Source of the DNA: Sycon ciliatum | Lineage: Eukaryota; Porifera; Calcarea; Leucosolenida; Sycettidae | Length of the DNA stretch: 64,000 bases | Direction: 5' to 3' | NCBI RefSeq assembly: GCF_964019385.1 | Contig: NC_088650.1 | Location: 22,621,840 to 22,685,839 of the forward strand | Shown here: positions 30,196-42,380 of the stretch, in pieces | Layout: the number at the start of each line of letters is the position of its first letter | How positions within the stretch are numbered: the stretch's first letter is position 1 | Made by a program: the position numbers and the translations under genes | Notes under the pieces: generated by a model | Seen by the model: only the letters and a program-made list of their open reading frames with translations | Told to the model about the DNA's origin: nothing | The model's database searches: none

Positions 30196-33100
30196 CCAAA
30201 CTCAAACATGGAACCTGGAAGGGCAGGACTAAGGAGAGGGGCATTACATATCTATCGCTGCCAAGCGTGTTCGTTTTCTTTCCTGTTGATCTTCTGACTT
30301 CTGTGGCATGATGGTATTTCCGTGTAGCGAGTCTGCACGTGCTATCCGCTGTCCAGCAATCGCCCACTAAGACGTCTAAGTCAGGGTTTGTTTGCTCGCC
30401 ATAGATACTGGTGTATGCACACATCATTGCCATTGCATATTGGTGATTGGTGATATCATCCGACATGAGTGTCGTTGTAACCCACGGTCGCTGTATAGAC
30501 AGTGTTCAACACATCTCGCACTCCACTCAGTGATGAAGTGAAGCAGCCACTCAACTGAAGATGTAAAAATAATCCTATCCTGGCATCAAAGGTGATTCAC
30601 ACGCAGCCCGTGGCCTCTGCTGTGAAAGGGTTTGTTTTCAGTGCATTGCTACTAATCAACCGTTTGCGCTAATTCCATCCATCCGCGTTGTTTTCTTCAC
30701 TGGATGTTCGATGAATCTTTGTGTTCACTCGCACTCTGTTCAATACTAGAGAAATGCGTGACTCCGCAGACGCACAAGTGGAACGTGTCTGTTTCTGTTA
30801 CGCAGCGTCCCGAGGTCCTAGCTCTTTAACGATACCAGCCCAATAAATTACATGTACATCTGAAAGTTGGCATCATACAGCGTGGTATGGACCATTGGCA
30901 TCCATTGCAATATTTTAGCTGTAGTCTACACAGCCTACTTCTACAGTATCCTTCCGCTGGCAATGGCCTCGTCACGTCATCATCCCACCTCACGGTCATC
31001 AGGTCATTAATTTATGCTGCTACTGTGACACGTTGGGCTTCTTCTCCCTGAGACGACCCCTAGAGTCCTGACTGGTCTAGACAAGCTGTTACTCCACACA
31101 CTAACTTTAAGCAATTGTCATGCGGGGGACACCAAATATGTCCAAAGAAGACTGTTCGTGACTGACTGGATTGAATTCAATGTGGCGGAAACTGTGTTGG
31201 GAAGTATTCCTGCGAGTAACGTTGCATACCGTCACGTACCGGTGCATCATGGCTGTGTTCTTTCACAGGACTTTAGATGCGTGAGTTTCGAAGTCTGGAG
31301 AATGTTGTGAACGGTTTGTGATGGCATGGTGACTTCGCCACAGTCGAGTGCTAGAGCATTGCTGACCTAGGCTACATGTACCGGTACGACGAGGGACCCC
31401 GGTCTGGCTCGAGTCTTGGCTGGTGGTAGCAGCATTGTACACACACACACACTAGGATAATAATGCTAACAATGCTATGGCGATCTTCCTCTGGAAATTA
31501 GGTGGACATTGATCGTGCTCCGGATCTAGGGCCTGGGTCAGGAAACACTGAACTGTTTGCAGACTAGAGAAAAATCAACATATTTGTGTCACACTACTTC
31601 GTACAGTGATAGTGTGTTGTTTTTATCCTACATGTCCAGGACATCTGAAGTAACCCTTTCTCCACTCCATGCTTTAAAAAAAGTTAGAGCCTAGCTGCAG
31701 TTTGCCTGGCCGCGCACACACCCAGACACTCCCACTGTCACAGAGATCAAGTGGAGATGTTGCCAGTAAAGTGTTCACATAGGTTTGTGATCATAGTGTT
31801 GCAGTGTTGGCGCCAAGGAACACTTCAAAGTCTTCATCTCCAGTGCTGCATGTTCCAACTCCGGCGAACAGACACCGCTAGCTTTAGGCACTGACTGTTT
31901 TAGCGTCTTTGGCTTTGATCCGCACTATGCTTCAGTTCTAACGGCTAGATATAGAATGAAGAACGTGCGCACCAACTGCAGTACAGCAGTAGGGCTCTAG
32001 TCTAGGCTCGTGACCGGTTCACTGCGATTGTAGTTCTCGTTTCTCCGGCATTGTTTGTTTCATTTCTGCGAGAGCCCAAGTACAGTGCTGGCGACTGAAA
32101 TCCGACCCCCCCTAGCGTCTCGTACGAATCGCTAACGCGGCTAGCGCACCGCTAGGGGTCGGATTTCAGTTGCCAGCACTTGTACCTCATGTTGACAGCG
32201 TAATGCATGCACTTTCCAGCATTGGTTCGTTCCCAGAACACACTTGACATGTGTGTTCTGGGAACGAACCAATGCTGGTTGTGTAGTTCCAGCCACATAC
32301 TGATTGTGATATCCTGAGAATACATAATGATTATGTACACGTACTTGCATGGTATCTACATGACTCTTGATGCCATGCGTACTGCAAGACAGAAATTTCG
32401 CGACATGTTGCACAATCTAATTATGCAGCAGGACAGGTCGTTTTTCGTCTGATCGCACTGCACTGACTGACTGCCACTCACTGTTCTGATCTCACTTCCT
32501 CCTTCAGACAGAGTGCATATCGAGAGAAGGGCTTTTCTGTATTCAAAAGACAATGCCAATGCCAAGGAAGTTCCGCATGATGAGGATGACGCTGAACAAT
32601 GTGACACTTGTGCTTCTGTGGTTTTCCGCAGCCATCAGGCAGATGTTGTTTGACAGCAGCGCAGTTCGTACTGGAGTGCACGAGTATCTGTCTACATACT
32701 CACTACAGTTCAGTAACAGACCAAACTTACTTACTTCACCGCATGGTACAAGGTGATCGCTAGTGCCAGGCAGTAGCAGCAAGGACTGAAGGTGTGGCCT
32801 TGGATGTACAGCGCAGCGACGAGAACAGTAACACACTACGGGGGTAGTGCTATGTCTCAGTATTATAATTATGTGCTGAACATCACAGCTGCAAACACTG
32901 AAACAGTGTTACCTGACAAGGTGGTGTTGGCTCAGGGAATAGGAATGTGATCGAATGACCTGATGATGAGCAGCGAGTGTAGTTCTCGACAAACTGGACG
33001 AGCAGCGCACGGCGTCTTCGCAGCCACACCTAACTCAAGACGAGAGGTGACACGTGTACCCGTTGACAGCCTGACAGAGGGCGTGTGCTGACCGCTCTTT

Positions 33101-33887
33101 GCTGAGGTCTCGTGAGGGAACACATCACCTGAGATCAACATACCTAAGTCCTTTTCCCCCACACTAATGTTACTTACGTTGAACTCTACTTGAAAACAAT
33201 GACAGTGAAAGCAAGACTGGCAAGAGGACTCTAAGTCTAAAGTACCAATGCACTACCATTATGGTGAAAGTGTTACATGTGTACACTGTACTCACATGAC
33301 TCGATGTATTCGGTCAATTCCACATCTTCACCATAGCATTGCTGTGCCAGAGTGGGGCTGCGAATCTTACGAGTACGGCGACGAAATCCACAGCCGTTAT
33401 TCTTGATGTTCTCTCCTTTCTCCGTCCACGGCGACCAGCTAGTCAGTGCTTCGCTGCAGTCGTTCTCTACTTCGGTGGCCGCAGGCTGCTCGGAAACTGC
33501 TGCACTGCTGCTTCTGCTGGATGTGACAGCACCAGTAGTCGTGGTCTCCTCCACTTGCTCTTCTGTTGCTGTTGTTGCTGCATCTGTGGTGCCAAGCTCT
33601 GTAGTCGCGTCTGTGGTGCCAAGCTCTGTAGTCGCGTCTGTGGTGCCTAGCTCTGTAGTCGCGTCTGTGGTGCCTAGCTCTGTAGTTACGGTGGTGCTCT
33701 CAAGCTCCTCCTCTGCGGGTAGTGATTTCAGAGTGTCCAGTAACGTTGCTGCACTGCTCGTATCTGCCTGACTGCTAGTGGTGCCGCTGGTGGTGGCATC
33801 TTCAGTGGTTGGTACGGGAGTAGAGTGTGCAAGTCCAGAGACAAGCAGCAGGATAGACAGGAGTGCAAGTGATGTGTTTGAAGCCAT
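26997..33887 (-). CDS. Secreted protein: signal peptide, Thr-rich repeat, TSP1-like, furin site, VWA domain
   Basis: Two coding exons, 33887-33296 and 27826-26997, join in matching phase (T|GT, giving Cys 198) for a 473-aa protein. A signal peptide (about 1-22) is followed by a Thr/Ser/Glu-rich region with four TELGTTDA repeats (about 70-103). A short thrombospondin-1-like domain follows (144-198, WSPW, GCGFRRRTRK, four Cys). A furin-like RQKR is at 237-240. A VWA domain (about 268-455) has the MIDAS residues DRSGS (276-280), a GGMT threonine and an ITDG aspartate. It ends in an acidic tail. A secreted or extracellular-matrix adhesion role is inferred; no specific orthologue is recognised. 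The single-intron model is inferred, and extra exons inside the 5.5-kb intron cannot be excluded. Confidence 0.75.
32084..32184. mobile_element. Short MITE of about 100 bp
   Basis: The left end CAGTGCTGGCGACTGAAATC and the inverted right end AAGTGCTGGCAACTGAAATC are followed on both sides by CGACCCC and CTAGCG, giving an almost complete palindrome. GTAC borders both ends. Confidence 0.7.
32216..32278. repeat. Perfect 28-bp hairpin with 7-nt loop
   Basis: CCAGCATTGGTTCGTTCCCA followed by GAACACAC (32216-32243) is matched without mismatch by its reverse complement at 32251-32278. The loop is TTGACAT. It lies in the inferred intron of the TSR-VWA gene, 30 bp from a MITE. Transposon-derived inverted repeat or small-RNA hairpin cannot be told apart here. 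Confidence 0.85.
33296..33887 (-). other. Exon 1 of the TSR-VWA gene
   Basis: The ATG at 33887-33885 has the context GTGTGGCCATGG and starts a hydrophobic signal peptide (SLALLSILLLVSGLA). The exon ends at a good donor, GTGAGTAC (33295 leftward), right after YIES. The 30-bp repeat encoding TELGTTDATT lies at about 33570-33690. Confidence 0.8.
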
Positions 33888-33995
33888 GGCCACACTGAAC
33901 TTGTCTTCCTGACCTTTGCTGCCAGCAGATAGAAGAAGAGAAAAAAAACAGAAGTCACCACGAATCTAAAGTGCTGGAAAACCGGTCCGTGAGCC

Positions 33996-34003
33996 AATTT
34001 ATA
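33996..34003 (-). promoter_or_regulatory. Candidate TATA box of the TSR-VWA gene
   Basis: TATAAATT on the minus strand lies about 110 bases upstream of the ATG, which would give a 5' UTR of roughly 75-80 bases. It is the only such motif close to the start. Confidence 0.45.
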
Positions 34004-34009
34004 CTTAGC

Positions 34010-37000
34010 CATGTCACTAGCACGCACGAGCTCAGGCTAGGGGAATGCTGCGCTTTTGTCTAGTGGCACTCCCTCACAATTCTCGTGAAAGTTAGGTCAA
34101 CGTAGGTGATGAGCTAACACACGTACACGAGGTAGACGGAACACACCTCTACACCCTTGACATGGCTGGAGCTTCCCAGCGTCTGCTGCACCAGTGTTTG
34201 TCAGTGTGTATTACTGGGAGCGTGCAGCAGTGAACTGAAAACGCCTAGGCACACACATGTATCGAGCCTGTCTGCCAGCATGGCAAACTTTAACTTGATT
34301 CCTAGGCCCCCTCGACAAGAAAGTACAATAACCCCCCTCTAGTCTAGAGGCTCTAGTGCACCCATCTAGCCGTACGCTACCGAAAACGGCAAAGTCCAAA
34401 GCCCAGTGCATAAGCAGACCTGACTTACTATGCCATAAGTTACTATGCCATAAGTTACTATGCCATATAAATCGAGGCAGTACTTCCTTACTTCCTTACG
34501 GCCACAAAGCTGGAGCCACACGGGACAATCGCCATGCTTACCTTGTATTGGACGCTTGATTGGTGAAGACCTTAAGGTGCTAGCGGGATTGGCCCGCGGA
34601 GTCTCACAGCACACCTTGGCACACTGGGTCTTGTAAGGTAGAACCGTTCACACACACTTACTCTACCAGGTTAGTCACTTCTTGGCGTCAAAGACCTTTG
34701 ACTTTGCTTCTCTCTCAGCCCCTACACTCAGTTCTGCTACCTGTACGGAAGAATGATCTCGAAACTGGTGCTTTCTGGTACCACATGTCATCCTATTTAT
34801 ATCAGCCCGTGCAATATGCAGTACAATGCCATGCTCATTATCGACCTGGGGCGCTACTCGCTAGGCATGCTGCTGTACGAATACCTGGGCTGCAGTGCAC
34901 TACTAGTGACCGGACTGTCTCCGTCACTTGTCCATGTGTGCTGTGTGGTGTTGTCACTGTTCTAAGTGTCCTGATGCCTGACACCAATCAACCCCAGGAC
35001 TGACTGCATCATATGCACGGCCCGGGCCGGTGACGACACAGTCATGGTGTAGCGCACTGCATAACACATGCACAAGATGGCATGCTGTACCGTTCGCTAG
35101 CGCTTGAGCAAGCCCGCACCCACGTCACCTGAGTCATCCCGGACTGGTCAGCAACTCCACGTATCGTTTTTATCCGACGTTTGCGTTGGTGCATACTGCT
35201 GGGCCTAGTAGTAGTACACAGCAGCAGTTCGTACAGGCAGCAGGATCAGGAGCAGCTGCTGTAGCCAGATTTGGCCCCTGCGATCACGTGTGGGCGGATC
35301 CAACATTCTTTGATCTCAGCTCCTGGACTGGAGCTCAAAAGGCTGGTTGTTTGATGGTTGAGGAAGCCAACTCTTTCGCGTCGATCGTCGCAGCTTCCCG
35401 ATCTTCAGGTCAGGGTGTTTGTGTGCGTGCATGTGTGTGTGCGTGTGTGTGTCTGTGTGTGGGCGCGCGTGTGTGTTTGTGTATGCGTGACCTGTCCGAA
35501 GGCTGAAGCGCGGAGTATTTCCACGTGACCTGCATTGTACGGAGCACTGAGCTATCATGAGTGAGAGCGGTCGTGTCAGTCACTCAGGTCTGTGATATTT
35601 GATATGATGTGCACTGCACTGCCACTGGGATGATGGAATAAATCACGTGATACGGGATGGCTGAGGTCCTCTAGCCCAGGCATAGAAATCGTTTTGCAGC
35701 GCGAGTAGTTCGCTCGGCGCCTCGGACTCATCACCACAATGCTACATGCACATGTACATTGTACACCGCACCACATACATGTCATGTCATGTAAACGTCA
35801 AAGCAACCTTCGACCGGGTACGAGTACAGACAACAATACATAACAGCATTCAGTCAGAACTGGCGCCGATCCGAACAGGACACGGTGTGTACCATGGTGT
35901 GCGGCAGATCAGGATTTTGCCGGCCCAAGCCTGGCCCTTGGCCAGGGTCGAGGAAACAGCAGACAGCAGACAGCACGGTCATCGCTGGTGTGTTCTATGT
36001 CAGGAATCGGATTCAGTCTGGCCCACCAACGATCTATGTACACAATCATGTACATGTATATCCATAGGGCATTCATGATTGTTTTCGTATACATGTACGC
36101 TCATTTGGAAACACTTGAATCCCCGCGTTCATCCCATCATCGACCGATGGTTTGCCCATGTACACATGTACACGGGTTGAGTGGGTCCTTTAGGATGAAC
36201 GCCAATACGAAAATAATGAGTATTGATCTTCGGAAGTAACTAGTTCGGTGTTACGGTTCCTGTACATTCCTGTACATCGTTGCTCGTGTGCCTGCCATAC
36301 ATGTACAAAATCTACAAAATGCACTACATGATTACACATAGTGGAATGTACAATGCCCATGTATCCTACCCGGGCATAGTGTCGAGATGTCCTTGCTCCA
36401 TCTCTGCAGCCGCCCACGACCCAATAGACAATAGACAATAGCAATGTCACACTGTCACCCTCAGCCTCTCAGTCTCAAACATCCCTTTTGTTTAGCACAT
36501 GATCGGAGAGCAGCAGAAGGACTGTGCTGTACCAACCTCAGTCCTCAGTCCTGCCGCAGTGCTGGCTGGATTGAAGAACATGATCGGAATCCAGTCACGG
36601 AAGTGCTTGGCTTCAGACCCAATGCACAGTTCGTAGTGTGCGGGCTGCACTGGATGGACCTTTTCAACTGCACAGTGCCACTGCACTTTGAGTGGCGCCC
36701 GAAAGAGACGGTGTGACCCTGGTGCAACTGTCTACTGGTCACTAGTGAATGCGGTATTGGCGACGTTTGAAAATTCTGATTACGCATCATGTGAAGTAGA
36801 GAGTCGCTCAATCCGCAACGATTCTATTCGGGAATAGGCGACATGGTGGTGTTGGACTACATCATAGTGTTTGCTGTGTTGTAGTAAATACGATACTAGT
36901 ACCGCCGTGGACAGCAATAACTACCGCACGGCGGTGAAATGGACTGTTGTTCCGACGAGACTCCTCGGATCGTACCCATGTCCATATTGTCCAGTGATAT

Positions 37001-40000
37001 GCATGCGCATGCCCAGTATTCATGCTACAGTATCGACTACTAGTATCCTGTTTTACGATCACTTGTATTGATGCTGTACGAGTTTCTGCCACAACGCAGT
37101 GCAATGCAATGTATTCCAGCAGCCATCTTCCGCCTATTCTTGTTCTCAGGTGCAATGCAAGGATCGTTTGCATTTTCGCACTATCTACATGTAATCCCGG
37201 TTTGTTGTATCAGTGACACTCACACATTCACATTCACAGTGAGTAAAGCTGTTGTCTGTGGAGCTAACAGTTACATGTACATGTAACATGTATATTGTAC
37301 GTTAAAGTTACTTCAAAAATAGAGCCTGCTTTGAATCGAAGCACACACGTAACATTGGATCATGCATTTATCGGATTAGATTCACTTTAATTAATCGGAT
37401 CACATTGAAGTACAGGCACAGGTACATGTACATGACATTGTACAATCAGTCGATCACGGAGCTCTCAAATGGACAAGAACAAACAAACACCAGACTGAAA
37501 CGGATGTTGATGAAGAAGCCAAACGACGTGGGAAGGCCCACGTGACACACTACATCCACACACACGCACACAAACACACACACACAAACACACACACACA
37601 CGCACACACACACATACTCTGAGTCTCTTTCTCCCATTGCAGGGCACTATCCGTGCCGTGTTCCATGCATGGGGCACCAGATCAGAGAATATCATCAGAT
37701 CATGGCATTATGGCATATCGTCGAGTAAAACGTTTAGACACCGGACACCAGCCACTTGAGGTAGTGAAACTACATTGCAACGAAACTACTGTACTGAGCG
37801 AGCACACTGATTACTGGTTGAAAAACAATGCCTTGCCCTCGAACACTGTGAGACGTTTGACCTCTCTTTGATACTGTTACAAGTACACGTAAGTCAGGGC
37901 AGTGTTTGCTTGCTTGCTCATCTCAAGGAACTGTAGTGAATGAGCCCAAAGTGCAATGGAGATGGCGTGTGCCGAAACACACCACTGAAGCCAATGATCA
38001 TGAAGCACTTCGCACAGAGACAGAATCTCGAATTGGTGCTGCAGGTGTTGTTGTTACGTACATGTAAGTTGTGTGGTCCTCGCCTATAGGCAAGTGATAG
38101 TAGATAGCAGTTGGGTACAGTGTAAGTGAAAGTGAAAACCAGTTGAAGTCAGTTGATAATATTCCAAGTGTGTGATGAATGGCAGTGCCAGGAGATACAT
38201 CAGCATCATCGGTGCAACAATTGCTATTGTTGTATGGCAACATGTGCATGACTTTGTACATGTAGCTTGAAACGCAGTCATTCGTTTCGGCCAATTTGCA
38301 CTGCTAAACTGTTTTGCTGATATTTCTGGGGAACGAGTTCAACAATGCCTGGTAGGATTGGGATGTCATCCACACCGTCAAGAGTAGTTTACAAACAAAC
38401 AGCCCCCACATCAGCAACACCAGTAATGTACAATGTACATGTACATGTACATTGTACATTCACGTCATCCCAGTCATGCATTCTATACCACCGCTTTTAA
38501 AGGGGAAGTTAATAATTATGTGAAATGATCTTGAAACCAGAACTCCCGGGGCTCACCCTCTCCCCTGGCCGTCAGAATATTTGTGCTAGTTCTCTGGAAT
38601 TTCTCAAGTTCTTCATTACGCCTGGGCCATATTATCCCACCATTGGCGCCATGTACCACTGTACTGCGTTGTCACCCAATATTAAAATATTCTTGAAAAC
38701 AGCTAGTGAGTATACAACTGTATAGACAAGGATCCTGGGGAGCATGCTAGCAGCAGCCAATACTCGACTATCGACGCTGAATATATCAGCAACCGTGTGA
38801 CCTGTATGTTTACGCGTTCTTGTCGCGTAAAATGAGGGCATATTTTTAAATTATTACACATGTACTTGAAGTGCAGATCCAATACTGGCAATAGCAAATG
38901 TCACATTGGGTATAGGCATGCAGTTGGAAGTCATTCTGTTCTCCGCGATTGATACGATCATTTGCGGCTGTATTCATTCGCTTTCATCCATCGCAGCACA
39001 GCGGTTGGCGGTGTGCGATTGCAGGTAGACGGGTCTACACTGTAATTGGCTGTGAGTATTCCCAGCTGTTGAGTGTTGTAGCAGTGGCACCGAGTCTGCG
39101 TTGTCAGGTTGTACTCGTATAAACTCACTGTGTCTGTCAAGGTTAAAGTAGCAAATGGGTCACCGTTTCGCCAGGTTGTTCCAGTGTCTTCTTGTTGTTA
39201 GACGAGTGAAGTGCTAAGAGTGAACTGCTGCCCGGAAAATTCTCTACACCCACGATCAAACATGTCACAATAGATTATTTTTAAAACGGTTTTGTGTTTC
39301 ATTGACATCTGCACGTACTGGAAGTAGGACAATGGGGAGCTAAAATGCCATACAATCGTTACACACAGCCACAGTGGAGTAAAGTCTAGAGAAGACCATA
39401 TCTGGTCATGTGGCACTGCCTTGGGTAGCCCCCAATTGTCAAATTTTTGTAGCAATGGGAAAGTTGTCGCCTCTGAAATTTTGATTGTCTATTTTAACAG
39501 TTACGCGTGTGCGGTATATCGGCGTGTATAACAAATTGGCGAGGAGTGTGACTTGTGTGCATAATGTACCATAGCACACTCATGTTGTGCCTTTTCTCAG
39601 ATCTCTACGTGTTCATGGTGTTGGGACAGTTGGCTTCGACTATTGTAGCCTTTACACACCATGATTAGGCAGTTGTGCCAGTAAGTTCTGTAGCTGTGCT
39701 ACCATCCACGTTTATCCTGCTACTGCAACTGTCATGTAGCCTTCCTTGGTGATGGTGGCTGCAGGCTGAGTGGAATTTCCCCCGCGGCTCACACCATGAC
39801 ACAGGTGCGTTCAGGCGTTGGAAATGTCGAAATAGAGATGGTACAGGCGGTTGCATTTTGCCTGCCTCGTACCAAATATGATCATGAGCGACATCTAAGA
39901 AGGACGGCCACCACCAGATGACTAGCTTAAAACTCAGTTCGCAGTTTCTAGCGGCCACCCACCTGCTTGCAATTACAAACCCCGGAGGACAACGCCTCGT

Positions 40001-40443
40001 GGAACAAGGTGATGCCAAACTTCCACCGCAATCATCGTGTGGAGGGTGCGTGTAGGGCGTGTGTTCATTCCAGGTACCTGCACATGTACTGTTACTGTTT
40101 GTACCTGGGAAGCATATGAATCTGCAAGTTCTCTTGCAACACAATTGAATTATTATTGCCATCGGAATCTCTGTCCCCCAATGAAATGCTAGCTGCTTCA
40201 AGGCGTTATCAAGAGTACAGTTGAAAGCTAAGCCGGCTATTTCTAGTCTTGGTGTTGAGTCTTAGAACGTGTCGGAAGACCTGGTCATCAGCCTACGACG
40301 TAAAGGAGAAATTGGTCCGGCGTCCTGCATCCCGGAATATCTCCACACATTCATTAGGGGATAATGTGGTACTGTTATGATGCAATACATGTAGGATACT
40401 GGGATGGCTGAATCTAAAATAACACAAACGTGCACACACGCAC

Positions 40444-40491
<48 letters not shown>

Positions 40492-42190
40492 TCATAGCAC
40501 AGCCACAGTGTGGAATCGGAAAGATGAGCGAAATGAGAATGTTCCGTGAATTTTCGTGCGTGCTGCCCTGCCGATGTTTGTGTTTGTAACTGTTTTCCGT
40601 GTTGACCTTAGTGATTATTATCCCTTCCACCATGTCCTCCATTGAACCAAGGCCGGCTTGGATATAATATTAATAATTAGATCGTAACACTTATAGCAAG
40701 AGTCCATAAAATTTGCACTCTTGCCTATTGTGATGACCAGATCAGGAATACATGTACGAAGAAGGGGGTTCACTGTTTGCAGCGACTTCGCGATACTTGA
40801 GGATTTCTCTCTCAGAGAAGCATTGCCTTGGACGTGTGATTCAACTGAACATGCCGCAAGCAGGATCTAGGACAAGACGCAGAACAAATAATTCATGTGC
40901 CACTTGATTTGTTCAGCGCAGGTCTGTTGTGTGATTATATCCACCCCAGGATTCGGATGAAGGGCTATGTTTCTGAATACTAGTAGTAGTCTCAACTCAG
41001 TCCCATGGCATTTCCTTCTCAGCTAGAGGTACGATGGCGCTGGATTGACCACCCTGCCAAACCACGAGTCTCATTGTGAAACATTGTGAAACACGATGTA
41101 CTTCTTCTCCGGTGATAATTTTACAATTGCCTGTCGTGAAGACTTATGAAGTCACAAAGCACCCCCGCATACGCTTTAACCTTTCGCCTTACAACTGCGC
41201 TTTTTGTTTGCTTGACGACAACGACGGTCATAAGTGGCGTAGATGACAAATGACAGAGTTTGCTTGGAATTAGTTTTCCTGAAGTTCTGTGCACTTACCA
41301 GATAATGATGTCGACACTTGGACTCTCGGCTTTCCAAGCAATACCCACCTTGCAAACGAAATGGGTGCTGTCATGAGCGAAGGCTTCCTATGCCAGGTTA
41401 GGGTAACCTGTGTTCTGCAAGTGCCCATAGTACACTGCACTCAGTAGTCGAAGTTACTGCATGTACACGTACATACAGTCATGTTTAGTGTGAACGTAAC
41501 GTTATTCTGCAATTATGTGTAATGCAAGTAATTCTGATGCAGCCGGCGCCGATGTTTCCAGTGGCGGTACTGTACCCGTATTACATTGTATGCTACCCAG
41601 CTGCATGGCCATATATGGATCTTCAGTCAGGTGCGGGACCTAATTTATACTATTCTTCTTTCCCTCAAGGTGGCATTGATTACATTGATTACACGTAGGA
41701 CAACAGAAAGATTACGGTATGTCCTGTCTGTTCGCTTTCCAATGCGCTAGTGCATGACATTGTAAAACTAGTATGTTGAGCACATATCGATCGTTCATCA
41801 TTGCTAAACAATCATGTACATGTAGGTTGCTCATGTTATACATTTACTACCGTGGTATGCTTCACGTTGTGTTCAACAGCGGCGAGAGCGTACTGTCTGT
41901 CATCTTTTTAAGCGGACTCGAACAAGCCAATATTTTCATCTCTTGTCATAACTAAAGATGGTGCGCATGTGGTGGTTGTACAGTGATTAAAATTATGACT
42001 GTGAGCAATAGGCTGATTACAGGTATCGCTCAAGAACGTGCTCCTAAAACATTTCAGTACTCTATTGTTTCTACGGTCCAATTAAAAAATTAATAGGCAG
42101 TACGGGTGTTCCGCCACATGTCTTGAATCAATCGGGTTGGGTGTGAACATATTCACGGACCGGGTGACGAAATTCGCGTGGCATCTTTTG
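34010..42190. other. Long stretch without a recognisable gene
   Basis: Only short frames occur. The longest, 40201-39665 on the minus strand (178 codons), is unrecognised and Cys/Trp/His-rich, and is probably chance. A weak exon-like frame lies on the plus strand at about 35240-35411, ending at TTCAG|GTCAGG. Microsatellites lie at 35418-35485, 37558-37614 and 40436-40488. Many TACATGTA palindromes are present (for example 36045, 37270, 38430). Confidence 0.45.
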
Positions 42191-42192
42191 TA

Positions 42193-42378
42193 CAGTCGTC
42201 CCTCTCTAATCCGGCACTTTATAATCCAGCACCCTCGATAAACCAGCACAATTTTCAGTAGCCAAAATGTCCTCTTCATGTACATTGCAGCAGTAAATCA
42301 GATTTGTTAATCCAGCACCCTCCCTAATCCAGCAGATTTTCGTGGCACAAATGGTGCCGGATTATAGAGGGACCACTG
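42193..42378. mobile_element. 186-bp pogo/Tigger-type MITE with TA duplication
   Basis: The ends are CAGTCGTCCCTCTCTAATCC and the inverted CAGTGGTCCCTCTATAATCC, with TA on both sides (42191-42192 and 42379-42380). Internal copies of AATCCAGCACCCTC occur. The terminus type is typical of pogo-like Tc1/mariner elements. No transposase is present. Confidence 0.85.
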
Positions 42379-42380
42379 TA

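Larger units (their letters stand above)
27827..33295 (-). other. Inferred 5.5-kb intron of the TSR-VWA gene
   Basis: It contains a (GT)n tract at 30154-30194, a small MITE at 32084-32184 and a perfect hairpin at 32216-32278. One minus-strand frame at about 30487-30250, following a CTATACAG acceptor-like site, looks mildly exon-like. No further domain was recognised. Confidence 0.5.

Noticed and set aside
36444..36716. 90-codon plus-strand frame
   Set aside because: Two overlapping frames look equally plausible and neither matches a known protein.
39665..40201. 178-codon minus-strand frame
   Set aside because: No recognisable domain, odd composition, no splice or conservation evidence; likely chance.
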